Shown here in pieces: positions 46,922 to 57,411 of a stretch of DNA of 64,000 bases. This DNA comes from Melastoma dodecandrum. Lineage: Eukaryota; Streptophyta; Magnoliopsida; Myrtales; Melastomataceae. The position numbers and the translations under genes were made by a program. Where the stretch lies: assembly GCA_029817715.1 (NCBI GenBank), contig JARUPY010000501.1, forward strand, positions 1-64,000. Reading direction: 5' to 3'. Numbering within the stretch: the stretch's first letter is position 1; each line of letters starts with the position of its first letter. The notes under the pieces were generated by a model, which was not told where the DNA came from, made no database searches, and saw only the letters and a program-made list of their open reading frames with translations.

Positions 46922-48745
46922 ATGGCGGGATCCCCTGGAATCAATCCCTTAGGTTGGCTACGCATGAAAATCATCGATCCTCTCATCCTCATCCTTCGCA
47001 GGTTTTACGCCCTCCCCTTATCAGTCCCCGTATACTCTGTCACTTAATCCTACTTTACTTCAATAGAATCGTCCCCGATCCGGATTCGTCGAAATCCCAG
47101 GTCGATTCTGACGTGCATGAATTTCAGGGGACTCGAACCAAAGCAGTTGGCATTCTCCTCTGCTCTCGGAGTTACCCTTGGCGTGTTTCCCATATGTGGT
47201 AACGTTTTGGCTCTTGCCTACACGACCTGTTTCTTTTTGTTCAGCTAGTAACTACCTATTTGGACAACCTTTTATCTCTGTCTCCATGTGTGGTGATCCT
47301 GGGTTAAGAATACCAAGAGCCGGGTAGCTTCTGCTATCTCTTTTCCCTTGGATTTTGTTCCGTGTCTAGTTTGGTTGGATTTGAGTGAATTGTTAAGACT
47401 GAGATCTCCGAAAGCTGCAAAACGAATAAAAGATTGATCTTGATGTCTATCAAATCAATCTAAGTTGTGTTTTTGTAGTTGTTGAATAAATGACCTGTAT
47501 TGTTGCCTGGAAGAAAAGAAACGACGGCTTGCTTGAGAGCTGATACGTTCACCAGATTATCCCATCTGTCTTACATTCATAGATTTTAATAGCTAGTATT
47601 CAAGGATGGTTGCCAGCAATGATTTTGGGTGATTTTCTTTACTGGAAGGGATGGAGGAGGAGGTTATATCAACACTAGAAGCCTCGTTTCTTCACCAGAA
47701 CCTTTCGACTGTTTTGCCCATTCTCTAATTGGTAGCAGGGAATGCTTGTGACTGACATGCTCTTCCATAGCAATGAATCTGTATTATCGTATTTTCTGTG
47801 GACCAAAGCATGGGAAGGTTTTCTCAACAAGAAAATTGTTGGTTATGCTTTCTGTGGCAGGGGTCACTGTGTTTTTGTGCGGGATAGCCATCGCCCTGCT
47901 TGGATCTCGTTGTCATCCTCCGACTGTTATGCTTTTCAACTTTGTGGCCACTCCACTAGAATTAAGGTTAAATTTGAAGCTATCCATCTGAAGATATATT
48001 TTTTTTTATTCCCCGGAAGAATTGTGCTGCTAGTCCTTTTTTTCAATTGGTTTGCTGCTATAGTGTTTGTTTGGCTACTAATTCGAGTTTTCTCTGTGCA
48101 TGTTTTTTTTTCTCGAAAAGTCTCATTGTACCATTCTTGCGCTTCGGTGAAGCCATTACTGGTGGGTCTCCATTCCCTTTATCATCAGATGCCTTAAAGA
48201 AGATTTTAACTGGTCAAGCATCTCGTGAAGTCTTGCTAAGTATTCTCCATGCGGTAAGTTGGAGCATATACTCAGTATCTCAGCCGTCATAACTTGTTTC
48301 CTTGGTAGCATTGAAATTCAAAATAGTTGTCTGAAGGAAACATTCATGCAAAGTGATACTATTCACATGTAAAAGATTTCCATTTTTACCTGTGGTTCTC
48401 ATGTTTATCGTAAGAGTGCTAACCCAAGATAAAAGTATAGGCTTTCTCACCAGCCAAGCTCCGTTGATCTTAATCACTGAAGCAACAACAGAACCTGATC
48501 AGGACATGATATTCTATTTGGCCTTTTACATTTCTTGCGCACTGATACATTTTAGATCTACTTGTGTGCATTTTCTGCAGTTGTTGGGATGGTTTGTTGC
48601 AGCACCCTTCATACTCGTGGTCCTCTATCTGCTATTTTTGCCGTGTTCCAAGTTTCTGATGAGCCAGTTCAGGTCTCGACCTTCCAGCCCACAAAAGTCC
48701 CCTCTATCCCCGAAAGATATCAAAATTAAAGTTAGAGATGTTTGA
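46922..48745 (+). CDS. DUF2062-domain membrane protein
   Basis: Five exons: 46922-47001, 47128-47198, 47861-47966, 48121-48253 and 48581-48745, giving 184 residues. All introns are GT-AG and phases agree. DUF2062 proteins occur in bacteria and plants; their function is not established. Family features seen are an N-terminal amphipathic segment ending in ILRRGLEPKQLAFSSALG, then a hydrophobic region VTLGVFPICGVTVFLCGIA (about 42-60) and a second around residues 72-92. A later segment GWFVAAPFILVVLYLLFLP (about 133-151) is a third. The short Ser/Pro/Lys-rich tail is probably cytosolic or stromal. The ATG at 46922 (MAGSPG) matches the usual start in plant homologues; the upstream in-frame ATG at 46856 is an alternative. 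Confidence 0.85.
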
Positions 48746-49379
48746 TGTCTGTTGATCTGGTGCTGGATTGTGGCTGTATATAAGGATGGGTTTGTTTGTG
48801 CGATTGGGATGGCAATTCCTTAATTGATTTGGGGTAAGCGGAGAAAATTGGCTCTGGGTGTCGGTCACAAACCGGATCGATCCCTTTGGTTTGTTGGGAT
48901 ATCATCGTCTGTCTAAGATGACTACTACTTTGTACTGTTATGGGGAGAGGGATTATGTGGTGATCCGTTGATGATCTTCTGGCTGTAGAATTTAAGCTTT
49001 GGCTGACTGCAGCGACACGTTCAGACAGGAGAAGATTATTTAACTAGTTCAAGTAAGAATAGATTGGATTGGATTAGATTAGATTTAGATTAGATCTCGG
49101 TATTCTCCCTATCAGTAGCAACGGTCGGAAACAAGTATAAATTTTTTAAAAAAGGAATGTACAATGTCCAGGAATAGGGCAGAGGCCTAGAAACGCGAAT
49201 AGTAACGTTTAAAACCGCGGTTCAGAAATGCCGTTAAGAAAATCCAGACGCAGACAGGAGTGGATGGTAAAGCTATTATTAGTTCATGGCTCCAAATGGG
49301 GTTTAGGGTAATCAGGTAAAAGCGGTGGCAGGGAGTGGGAAAAAGAAGATGACGTATAGAGGATGATCACGGCGGGGAG
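48746..49379. other. Intergenic; short fragment resembling the foldback family
   Basis: It holds the 3' flank of the DUF2062 gene, then a GGATTA/GATTAGATT-type simple repeat at about 49062-49096. At about 49190-49245 there is a fragment with AACGTTTAAAACCGCGGTTC that resembles foldback-family interiors. No gene is supported. Confidence 0.4.
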
Positions 49380-50335
49380 ATGCCTCCTGACCAATACCAT
49401 CGAAACCGATGCGCTTCTACCGTAGAGCTGAAATTGAAACCCAACTGCGGTCTCCTCTCGTGGCTTCCCGTCCTCTCCGCTCTACTCCTCCTCCTCTTCC
49501 TCTTGTTCTTCTACCTCTACTGTCTCCGTTCCCGAGGAGGAGAACGTCCCTTGCAGCTTGGCCCTCCCCCTCTACCCATCCCAACTGTAAAATCTTTTTT
49601 CATTTTTTTTTTAAATTATTTTTCTGTAATGCATGTCTTCTTCTCATGTACATCCACTGTCTCCTGTATCAGGCCGACGCCGAGGTGGGATTAAAGAAAG
49701 AGCTGAGAGAGATGCTGCCCGTCCTTATTTACAGCAAGAGCTTCTCAGTGAATGATACCCAGTTAGTAAAATCTTCTCTTCCCCTCCTCCGTCCGCCCCC
49801 TTCTTCTTGGATTAGTGCCCCGTATGATGTTCTGTTAGGTTTAGGTAGTAGCCTACAGGAGGTAGACTATATCCCTTCCTGCTTCGTGTCCCCTGTATTA
49901 GGGGGACCCATGGATGCTCTGTTTTTTCGCTGTTTCATTGTTGGGAGATATCATATACCTAGTGCCAAGTTGTTCCTAATTTCTGTCCGACGAAAACATA
50001 AATGGGCATTAATACTTTACCCGACTCTGACCCTACTGTGTATTATTTACCACAGCATTCGTTCTTCTTCTTCATGGTGGTGGTGGTTTCTCAGGTGATT
50101 GCATAACTGTTAGGCGTGGTAAATGAATTGTTGTGTTTGGCTTTCCAGGTGCTCGGTTTGTCTGGGGGACTACAATGCAGAGGATAGACTTCAACAGATA
50201 CCAGCATGTGGGCATGCTTTCCATATGGAGTGCATTGACCTCTGGCTTTGTAGCCACACGACTTGCCCGCTTTGTCGGGTCTCTCTTCTTGCTATTCCCA
50301 TTTATGAGGTTGCAGCAACTGATGTATCCATCTGA
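49380..50335 (+). CDS. RING-H2 E3 ubiquitin ligase, ATL type
   Basis: Three exons: 49380-49586, 49673-49761 and 50149-50335, giving 160 residues. A hydrophobic segment (about residues 27-48) precedes a Lys/Glu-rich stretch containing GLKKE, a variant of the GLD motif that typifies ATL proteins. The RING-H2 finger is complete: Cys100, Cys103, Cys119, His121, His124, Cys127, Cys138 and Cys141, within QCSVCLGDYNAEDRLQQIPA and the following ACGHAFHMECIDLWLCSHTT segment. Such proteins sit in membranes and recruit E2 enzymes for ubiquitination, often in stress or defence responses. Substrates cannot be inferred. The second intron (387 bp) stays open for much of its length, producing a longer spurious frame across it. 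Confidence 0.88.
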
Positions 50336-51027
50336 ATGATTTGATGGATCACCTCATGCCGCAGGCTCCTTGGTTGATCTCCTGGGTGGTGGAGAAACAT
50401 GTCTGGCTTAATTTTTTCTACCCTAGTCTGGAAATGCTATTGTGTGTGCCTTGAATGAAAGATATCCAAAGGATCGCTGATATGGTGGTAGGGCACAACT
50501 TCCTGGATTTTGTGGTTTATTAGATGCTGTGTTCATCCTTCATGGGATGAGGATTCTGTGGCTGACTTATATAAGGAACTATCTGAGAATTCCGTGTGGG
50601 AACAACTTCCTTAGTGACGGTTCAGTGTGCAACCTTTCTTATCCAGATATATGGAAGGTATGTTAATAGCACTTACCTCAGGATATGGGAACTTCGAGTA
50701 AGATTATCTGGGTAGAATGGAGTTAATTCAGATCCAGTGGACACAAACGATGAGATTTGCCTTCAAACATGTTCAATGAACGGGCGCAACGAATGATTTA
50801 TAAATCGTCATATGGGTGTGTCTCATGGGTTGATTTTGTATGTGATTTTTAGTACTTGCTTGTGGGGGATTATATAAGGGGGTTGATTCATCAATGTGGA
50901 GGGGGGGTATCCTTGTAGGTGATCTCTCCATATATGACCGACCCCTTTGAAGCTGCCTAGCTTGAAATGGTCGGTAATTGTGACCCCGGAAAAACAAGGC
51001 TCTAGGGAGAAATATCTCCTTTTCTAC
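50336..51027. other. 3' flank of the RING-H2 gene, up to the copia insertion
   Basis: Probable 3' untranslated region followed by spacer. No other gene is recognised. The target-site copy TCTAC lies at 51023-51027. Confidence 0.4.
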
Positions 51028-51217
51028 CGTCCGCGGTTAAGGTTTTTAGGATTTAATATGTTAGTTTGAATAAGATTTGATTTAGTAAATATCATAAGAG
51101 ATTTTAGGAGATTTATTATTTTCAGTTTAGATTCTCTTTTAGATTTTGATTTTTTTCCTATTTAAGGACCTCTTGTGAGCGTGAGTCTACAATTTTTTTC
51201 TTGAATCAAGTTTGACA
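51028..51217 (+). repeat. 5' LTR of the copia element
   Basis: 190 bp ending in TTTGACA. Its first base is C where the 3' copy has T, so the canonical TG start is mutated. It is shorter than the 3' LTR through an indel near its end. Confidence 0.9.
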
Positions 51218-51229
51218 TGGTATCAGAGC
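51218..51229 (+). other. Primer-binding site, initiator tRNA-Met
   Basis: TGGTATCAGAGC immediately follows the 5' LTR and is the standard complement of the 3' end of plant initiator tRNA-Met used by copia elements. Confidence 0.92.
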
Positions 51230-51317
51230 TCGCAATCTTGAGGGACTGTGGGTGAGTACACGCTTGAAAAATTCCCTTTCCTTTCATACCCAAATCATCC
51301 GTTTGATTTTTTCATCA

Positions 51318-52040
51318 TGTCTTCCTCCGGTGGTTTTTCTGTACAACCTCCACGGTCGTTTGATGGTGAAAACTATCAAATTTGGGAGGTCAAGATGAAG
51401 ATTTTTTTGAAATCTCAGGATCTCTGGAGCACTACTGAGCAGAGTTGAAGCTCGAGCCCTTCCTGAAAATCCTACATTAAATCAGTTGAGGCTACATAAT
51501 GAGGAATCCACCAAGCCTTTCAAGGCCCTTGCTGCTATTCATGCCTCTGTTTCTGAAGGAGTACTTGGAAGAATTCTTACTTGTGAAACGGGAAATGAAG
51601 CATGGGATCGACTAAAAGAGATGTTCGAAGGTAGTGGCCGAAATAAGAGAATAAGAGTTTCAAATTTATGGAGAGAGTTTGATTTGCTCAGAATGAAGGA
51701 CTCGAAGAGTATAAAAGAATATGTCAACAAGCTGATAAGGGTTGTCAATCAGATCAGACTGTTGCAGGTTGAGTTGCCAGACAACAGAATTGTTGAAAAG
51801 ATTCTTGTGACTATTCCAGGGAGATTTGAGTCGAAGATTTCTGCATTGGAAGAATCTCGCGATCTCACTAAGTTGACAGTCGAGGAATTGGTTGGTTCTC
51901 TTCAAGCACAAGAACAAAGGAGAGCAATAAGACAGGAGGAGCAACCTGAAGGCGCACTTTTAATGAATGCAAACGGGAAGGAGAAATATGCCCGTAGAAA
52001 CGAGACGAGAAAAAGTACCGTCGAAATGCAAGCATTGTAA
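51318..52040 (+). pseudogene. Copia gag remnant
   Basis: The first part (from MSSSGGFSVQPPRSFDGENY) has the usual copia gag start with FDGENYQIWEVKMKIFL, but stops near 51448 after a frame change. The gag body continues in another frame at 51486-52040 with AWDRLKEMFEGS and the UBN2-like helix region up to QAQEQRR. A further shift follows before the zinc knuckle. Confidence 0.8.
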
Positions 52041-52554
52041 TGTTCCTAGTCATGGTGAAAAATTCTATAGGAAGAAGAAGGTTGTTTCTGAAGAGCAAGC
52101 ACAGGTCGCAGAGAATAAGTCGATGCAGGAAGATCAACTCTTTGTGGCAACCTTTTCTACAGTAAGTTATGGAGCTGATGCATGGCTCATCGACAGCGGA
52201 TGCACGCATCATATGTCTCCCGATGAGAAATTATTTGTAGACTTGGATAAGTCTTTCTCGACCAGCATTAAAATCGGGAACGGGCAGCTGCTACTAAAGG
52301 CGCTTGGTAAGGGGTCGACTATTATTAAATATTCTTCGGGTACTAACCGAATTTCAGAAGTTCTTTTTGTACCAGAATTGTGCCAAAATCTTTTGAGTTT
52401 GGGACAGTTGTTGGAGCAAAAATATAATTTGCACTTTGAGGATTTGCATTGTTCAGTGGCTGACCATGATGGAAAAGAGTTTATGAAAGTGAAAATGCAG
52501 GATCCGTGTTTTCCAGTTAAACTTAAATCAGATTGGCCTTGTCAGCCAATGTAG
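51967..52554 (+). pseudogene. Copia zinc knuckle and aspartic protease remnant
   Basis: CKHCNVPSHGEKFYRKK resembles a CCHC knuckle, but the last Cys is Tyr. The protease active-site region WLIDSGCTHHM is intact, followed by FVPELCQNLLSLGQL. The frame ends with a stop at 52554 where homology would continue in another frame. Confidence 0.8.
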
Positions 52555-53456
52555 ATGATTCTCAGTTATGGCATAGAAGAATGGGGCATATAAGCCTCAC
52601 TACTTTGAAGAAGATGCATTTAGATGAGTTGATTATTGATCTTCCGGTTATTTATGCGTGCTCAGATGTTTGTGCCGTTTGTGAATACGGCAAGCAATCC
52701 AGACTTCCTTTTGAAGAAGCGAAGTGGAAATCGACGGAGAAACTTCAATTGGTTCATTCAGATGTTTGTGGTCCAATGAGTGTTCCTTCTTTAAATGGAA
52801 GTGATGCGGCCGATGCGACGTTGTTTAGAAGTATTATCGGAAGTTAGTATTTATCAACATCGTGCTCGGATCTAATGTTTGCAGCCAGTTATTTGTCGAG
52901 ATTTATGCAATCTCCGAGCCAAATCCATCTTTGTGCAGCGAAAAGAGTGTTGAGATATGTCAAAGGCACGGTTGATTTTGGTATTCGGTTTGTGAAGAAT
53001 AAAAGTTCAAACCTCCAAGGTTTTTGCGATAGTGATTGGGCTGGAAGTATTGAGGACTAGAAAAGCATGTCAGGTTTTACGTTCTCATTTGGAAGTGGAG
53101 TATTTGCTTGGAATTCAAAAAAGCAAGAAGTTGTAGCACAATCCTCCGCCGAGGCAGAGTATGTTTCAGTTGCAGCGACCAGCAATCAAGCGATTTGGTT
53201 GAGAAAAGTTCTTGAGGACATGGGCTGGAAACAAGTGGTTCCTACGTTTGTATATGTTGACAACAAGTCTGCTATTGCAATAGCTCAAAATCCGGTTCAA
53301 CATGGTAGGATAAAACATATTTCGGTCAAGTATCATGCGATTCGAGAAGCGGTGAAGAATGGTGAAGTCAAGCACGAATATTGTCCATCTCGAGATCAAG
53401 TCGCGGATATTCTGACTAAGTCTTTATCGAAAGATCAGTTTCAGCATCTCAGATAA
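52533..53456 (+). pseudogene. Copia preintegrase segment fused by deletion to end of RT and RNase H
   Basis: LWHRRMGHISLTTLKKMH and CEYGKQSRLPF mark the gag-preintegrase region, and VHSDVCGPMSVPSL the start of integrase. Near 52800 the sequence jumps to ADATLFRSIIGS, which normally lies at the end of reverse transcriptase, skipping about 2 kb in a full-length copy. A stop codon follows at once (52843-52847 region), then MFAASYLSRFMQSPSQIH. A second in-frame stop comes after SDWAGSIED. The RNase H part keeps SSAEAEY, VDNKSAIAIAQNPVQHGR and DQVADILTKSL. Confidence 0.85.
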
Positions 53457-53484
53457 AAACTTGGAGTGTTTCCTAAACAACCTT

Positions 53485-53494
53485 AAAGGAGGAG
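53485..53494 (+). other. Polypurine tract of the copia element
   Basis: AAAGGAGGAG directly precedes the 3' LTR, where plus-strand DNA synthesis would be primed. Confidence 0.85.
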
Positions 53495-53704
53495 TGTCAG
53501 CGGTTAAGGTTTTTAGTATTTGATTTGTTAGTTTGAATAAGATTTGATTTAGTAAATCTCATAAAAGATTTTAGGAGATTTATTATTTTCAGTTTAGTTT
53601 CTCTTTTAGATTTTGATTTTTTTTCCTATTTAAAGGCGTGAGTTAAACAAGTTTTTTTTCCAAACAACAATTTTCTACAATTTTTTTCTGAATCAAGTTT
53701 GACA
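53495..53704 (+). repeat. 3' LTR of the copia element
   Basis: 210 bp starting TGTCAGCGG and ending TTTGACA. It matches the 5' LTR closely for its first 140 bp and then has a length difference before the shared ending. Confidence 0.9.
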
Positions 53705-53709
53705 TCTAC

Positions 53710-54435
53710 CTTCATCGGCCTCGACTGCCATTTGGGTGGGCGATGGATTGCCTTCACTTCCGTGGGAGGGAGAATGAATGGATGAAGAAGAAGATAAGGG
53801 AAAAGGATGGACTAGAAATTTGGGGTAATTTGTCCAAAAGTGTTAGGAAGGGAGGCGGCTTGCGTGTCCAGCGCAGCAGAAGTGGACGGTGGGGGCCAGG
53901 GGAGGGATTGGCTTTGGTTGACCTTTTTGTTGCCAAAGCCCAGCCAATTAAAAGATTCAATCTCAATTCTCAAAAGAGAGTAATGGTGAGCAAGCAAAGC
54001 TTGAGGGTGGTGCCTCCTCTGCCTCCCCTCAGTCGCGTGAGCTGCACTCTCCCCCCATCCTAATAATTGCTGCCAAAGGAAAGGGGACAGGACAGGGACA
54101 TGAGACGACGACAGGACAAGTCCCCTCAGCTAAATTAAATCTGACCTAACCGTCTCCCGCCCTCATTAGTTAATTTTGTTTTCTGGGTATCAAAAAGTAA
54201 ATAATATATCACAAAACGCACACTCGCCACAGGAAAATTCTCTCTCTCCGCCCTTCCCTCCTTTTGAACATTCTCCTCCTCCTCCTCCTCCTTCACCGGA
54301 CCCTAACTCCCTTAGATCTGTTGATATTTACTAACCACTCGCCCTCCCAAGTAGAGTCGGATCCTCCGATCTGATTCTCTTCGTCTCTAGCCGACGCAGA
54401 GGAGAAGAAGAAAGATCCAGAAGGAGTAGCAGGAT
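53710..54435. other. Upstream region and leader of the RNA-binding protein gene
   Basis: No other gene. From about 54230 the sequence becomes CT-rich (TCTCTCTCCGC, CTCCTCCTCC), typical of a plant 5' leader, and runs to the ATG at 54436. Confidence 0.45.
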
Positions 54436-57411
54436 ATGATGACTCCCTCTGCCAACGACAACAACAAGAATAACCACGGTGTGGTAGCAGCAGTAGCAGC
54501 AGCAGGAGGAGGAGGAGGAGGAGGAGGAGGGGGTCACTTTGGGGACACTACTTATACCAAGGTGTTCGTTGGAGGCCTTGCCTGGGAGACTCATAAGGAC
54601 ACCATGAGGAAGTACTTTGAGCAGTTTGGGGAGATCTTGGAGGCCGTCGTCATCACCGACAAGGCCACCGGCAGGTCCAAGGGCTATGGCTTCGTACGCT
54701 TCTTCTTCTCCTTCCACTACTTCCCTTCCTCGCTCGAGGTTGTTGCTCTGGACGGCTAGATCCTGAACAAATGGTGACTTTTCAGGTGACGTTCAGGGAG
54801 GCGGATGCGGCGATGAGGGCCTGCGTGGACGCATCTCCAGTGATAGACGGGAGGAGGGCTAACTGTAACCTGGCTTCCCTCGGCCTTCAGAGATCCAAAC
54901 CCTCCACTCCTAAACACGGTTGCTTTTTTCTCTCTTTTCTTTTCTTCTGCTCATTTTAAGGGTCGAAGCTTGGGTTCCCGCCTTTCAGTCCCCCCCCAAA
55001 GGCATCCTTCTTGGTTTTTAGCTTTCTGTTTTGTTCTCGTAAAACAATAAGGAGGCCTAATTAAGGCTCCAAGGGCTGAGGAATTTATGTTAGTAAAAGC
55101 TTATTTGTGGGTAATTCATGTGAGATCTGTCTTCTTGTGGCAGGAGGAGGAGGGACGATGAGGAGCTTGAGGGTGATGAGTGGTTTTCAGTCGGGGTTTG
55201 GGGCTTCAGCTTTCCCTTCATCTGCGGCCAACACCTTTCCCCATTACGCCATCCAACAAGGCATCCCTTTTAACGTCTACGGGTCTCTGCTCTTCATCTC
55301 TTTTATGTTTTTGAGGATGGGGGTGGTTTCATCATCCTCCTCTCTGTCGAAACCACGTGCATTGTTGTTTCACTTCACCTTTGCCAACTCATCATCCTCA
55401 TCTTTGCACGCCTAATTAACATCCCCACCCCCTCATCTTCACATTTTAACCTGTCCTTTTCCTTTTTTTTTTCTACATCCATCTCATAATTTAGCTTAGG
55501 GTTGTGTCCTCCACCATCCCCACACATGCATTTGCCAACCCATCACACGCCTTTTCTTCTCATTTCGAGTCTCTCACTTTTCCTCTTTTTTTTTATATAA
55601 AAAAAAGCGCAAAAGAGAGAAACTCACTTTCCTACTTTTTCCACCCCGTCATCAAATGTCTCGACTCTGTTTAACGCTCATGGAAATGTTTTTTTGTCCA
55701 TGCCCAGCGCAGCCGCCAGCAATTTCTAGTGACAATGAATGAATGAATGCTTCTCATCCCTTCTTCACATGCCTAGAGTTTCTCACCTAGGGTTTTATGA
55801 TGATTTCATGAATGCATGGAGTGGCAAGCAAAAACAAAAAACTCATTCCTTTGATTTGATTTTTTTGATCATCCCCATGTATATGCTGTATTCACAGTAA
55901 TCACACCTGTATTCTTGTTTCGTTTTCCCTTGAATCTTCCATCCAGGTACTCCCACTATTCCCTGGATTATTCTTACCCCACGGTTCGTAAGCAATTCCT
56001 TCTTCTTCTTCTTCTTCTTCTTCTTCTTCCCTCTGTCCTTTGCTTAAAATAATTATGGGTTTTTTTCATTTCGTTTGTTATCACGCGGGAATCATCATAG
56101 GATGCTTGTTGGGTGGGTGGGCACTCCACCCTATGATGACCTTTTCCCTGGAGATCGCAGTAGCTTTTTTCATTTATTTATCAAAATGCCCAACACCTCC
56201 TTTTATCCTATGCTTTTTCGAGACCCAATAATTTTGATCGCCTATACTGCAATGTTCCTTACCTTAGTTGACAATAATAGTATGTTAACATGTTCCCTCC
56301 CTAAAAGGATGTGTTATTATTATTCGATGAGTTTTGAAAGTTTTTTACAAACCTAAAAAAATAGTGTTTTTTACATAAAATACGAATATTTATTTTTGCT
56401 AACGGCATGTTATCTCTTTTTTTTTTAAAAAATAAGTTTTCCCCTTGAGACGATAATTTAGGAAAACCTACATGTAATTCAATTAATTGGTTTTAATAAC
56501 TTTAGTTTGTTACCCATAAGATGTGTGTGTATATATTTATATGGCCTGAGCATGTTCTGTCAATTTTAGGATGCAATTTAAGGTAAGTTGTAAAGAAACA
56601 ACAAACTGTGTGATGATCCAGGGCTACTACGGCGTGTATGGAGCAGCAGCAGCCGCTGCTTCAGTACAATACCCCGTGTATGGAAGTGGGGCAAACACAG
56701 TGATGAGCAGCGCGACCGCAGCAGCTTACTACCCGTACCTACATCTCGGTGAGGCAGGTGGCAGCGGAGGGAACGGTTACACTTGCGGCTTCCAATACCC
56801 TCACCACCTCTTTCCCTACTCGCCAGCAGCCATGAATTCGACCGCAGCAGGATATCCTGCACACCACCATCACTATGCCTCGGCCACATCCCTCGCTCAC
56901 ACCCCGGCCATTCACTCAGGTTTGTTCTCTTGTTTTCCAGCTTAGCTCACTTCTTTTTTCTGGGCACTTGGTTCTAATTGCCCTTAGGAGAAGGTGCTTG
57001 AAGAATGTGGGCCGGGGGAGGGTTTCAAGAATAGTCAATATCTGACACCCGACATGTCTTTATTCGGGAAAAAAGGTTAATATATGAACATTATGATAGG
57101 ATTGGATAGAATGAAATTTTAAAAAAGGTAAAATCTTTTCAGACAAAGAACGAACGAGTGGATGAGTTTGACCGACAAGGCGGAATGAATACATTAGGCC
57201 GCTGGCCAGTAATAACTATAATTTATGACGTGGCCCGCCCACCAATTCTAAGGAGTGAGAGGAAGTCCCTTGTCTTTTTAAATTATTTTACTTGATTTTA
57301 TTTAAGGATGATATGAGAATGGGGGACGTACTAATTAATATCTTTGACAGTGTGCTTTGCAATACCGCAGGCGTGACGATGGCTCTGCATGCTCCCATAC
57401 CTCATCGTTAG
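54436..57411 (+). CDS. Single-RRM RNA-binding protein, ARP1/RBM24-38-like
   Basis: Six exons: 54436-54693, 54786-54918, 55144-55282, 55947-55983, 56622-56919 and 57371-57411, giving 301 residues. The RRM spans about residues 40-118: RNP2 is VFVGGL (43-48) and RNP1 is KGYGFVTF (82-89). Intron 1 splits RNP1 between GYGF and VTF, as in related plant genes. The N-terminus has an Ala/Gly run encoded by a GCA/GGA microsatellite. The C-terminal half is rich in Tyr, Ala, Ser and His ([19 protein letters not shown] and HHHHYA) and likely disordered. The final exon encodes [13 protein letters not shown], a conserved ending in this family, which fixes the stop. These proteins bind RNA in nucleus or cytoplasm; the targets here are unknown. 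The first ATG is followed at once by another, so either could be used. Confidence 0.9.
54495..54531. repeat. GGA/GCA trinucleotide repeat in coding sequence
   Basis: It encodes the Ala/Gly run in the N-terminus of the RRM protein, so length changes would alter the protein without shifting its frame. Confidence 0.85.
56000..56029. repeat. (CTT)n microsatellite in intron 4 of the RRM gene
   Basis: About ten uninterrupted TTC/CTT units follow exon 4 closely. Confidence 0.85.

Larger units (their letters stand above)
51028..53704 (+). mobile_element. Internally deleted Ty1/copia LTR retrotransposon
   Basis: The element has two LTRs (51028-51217 and 53495-53704), an initiator-tRNA-Met primer-binding site directly after the first, a polypurine tract directly before the second, and 5-bp target duplications TCTAC at 51023-51027 and 53705-53709. 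Coding remnants in order are gag, a zinc-knuckle remnant, an aspartic protease, a gag-preintegrase segment with the start of integrase, then the end of reverse transcriptase joined to RNase H. Most of integrase and reverse transcriptase is missing, so the element is about half the usual length of an autonomous copia element. Stops and frame changes break the remaining frame. It is a non-functional genomic relic. Confidence 0.93.

Noticed and set aside
49409..50098. 229-codon frame across the RING-H2 gene
   Set aside because: It runs through both introns in a different frame and contains no finger motif.
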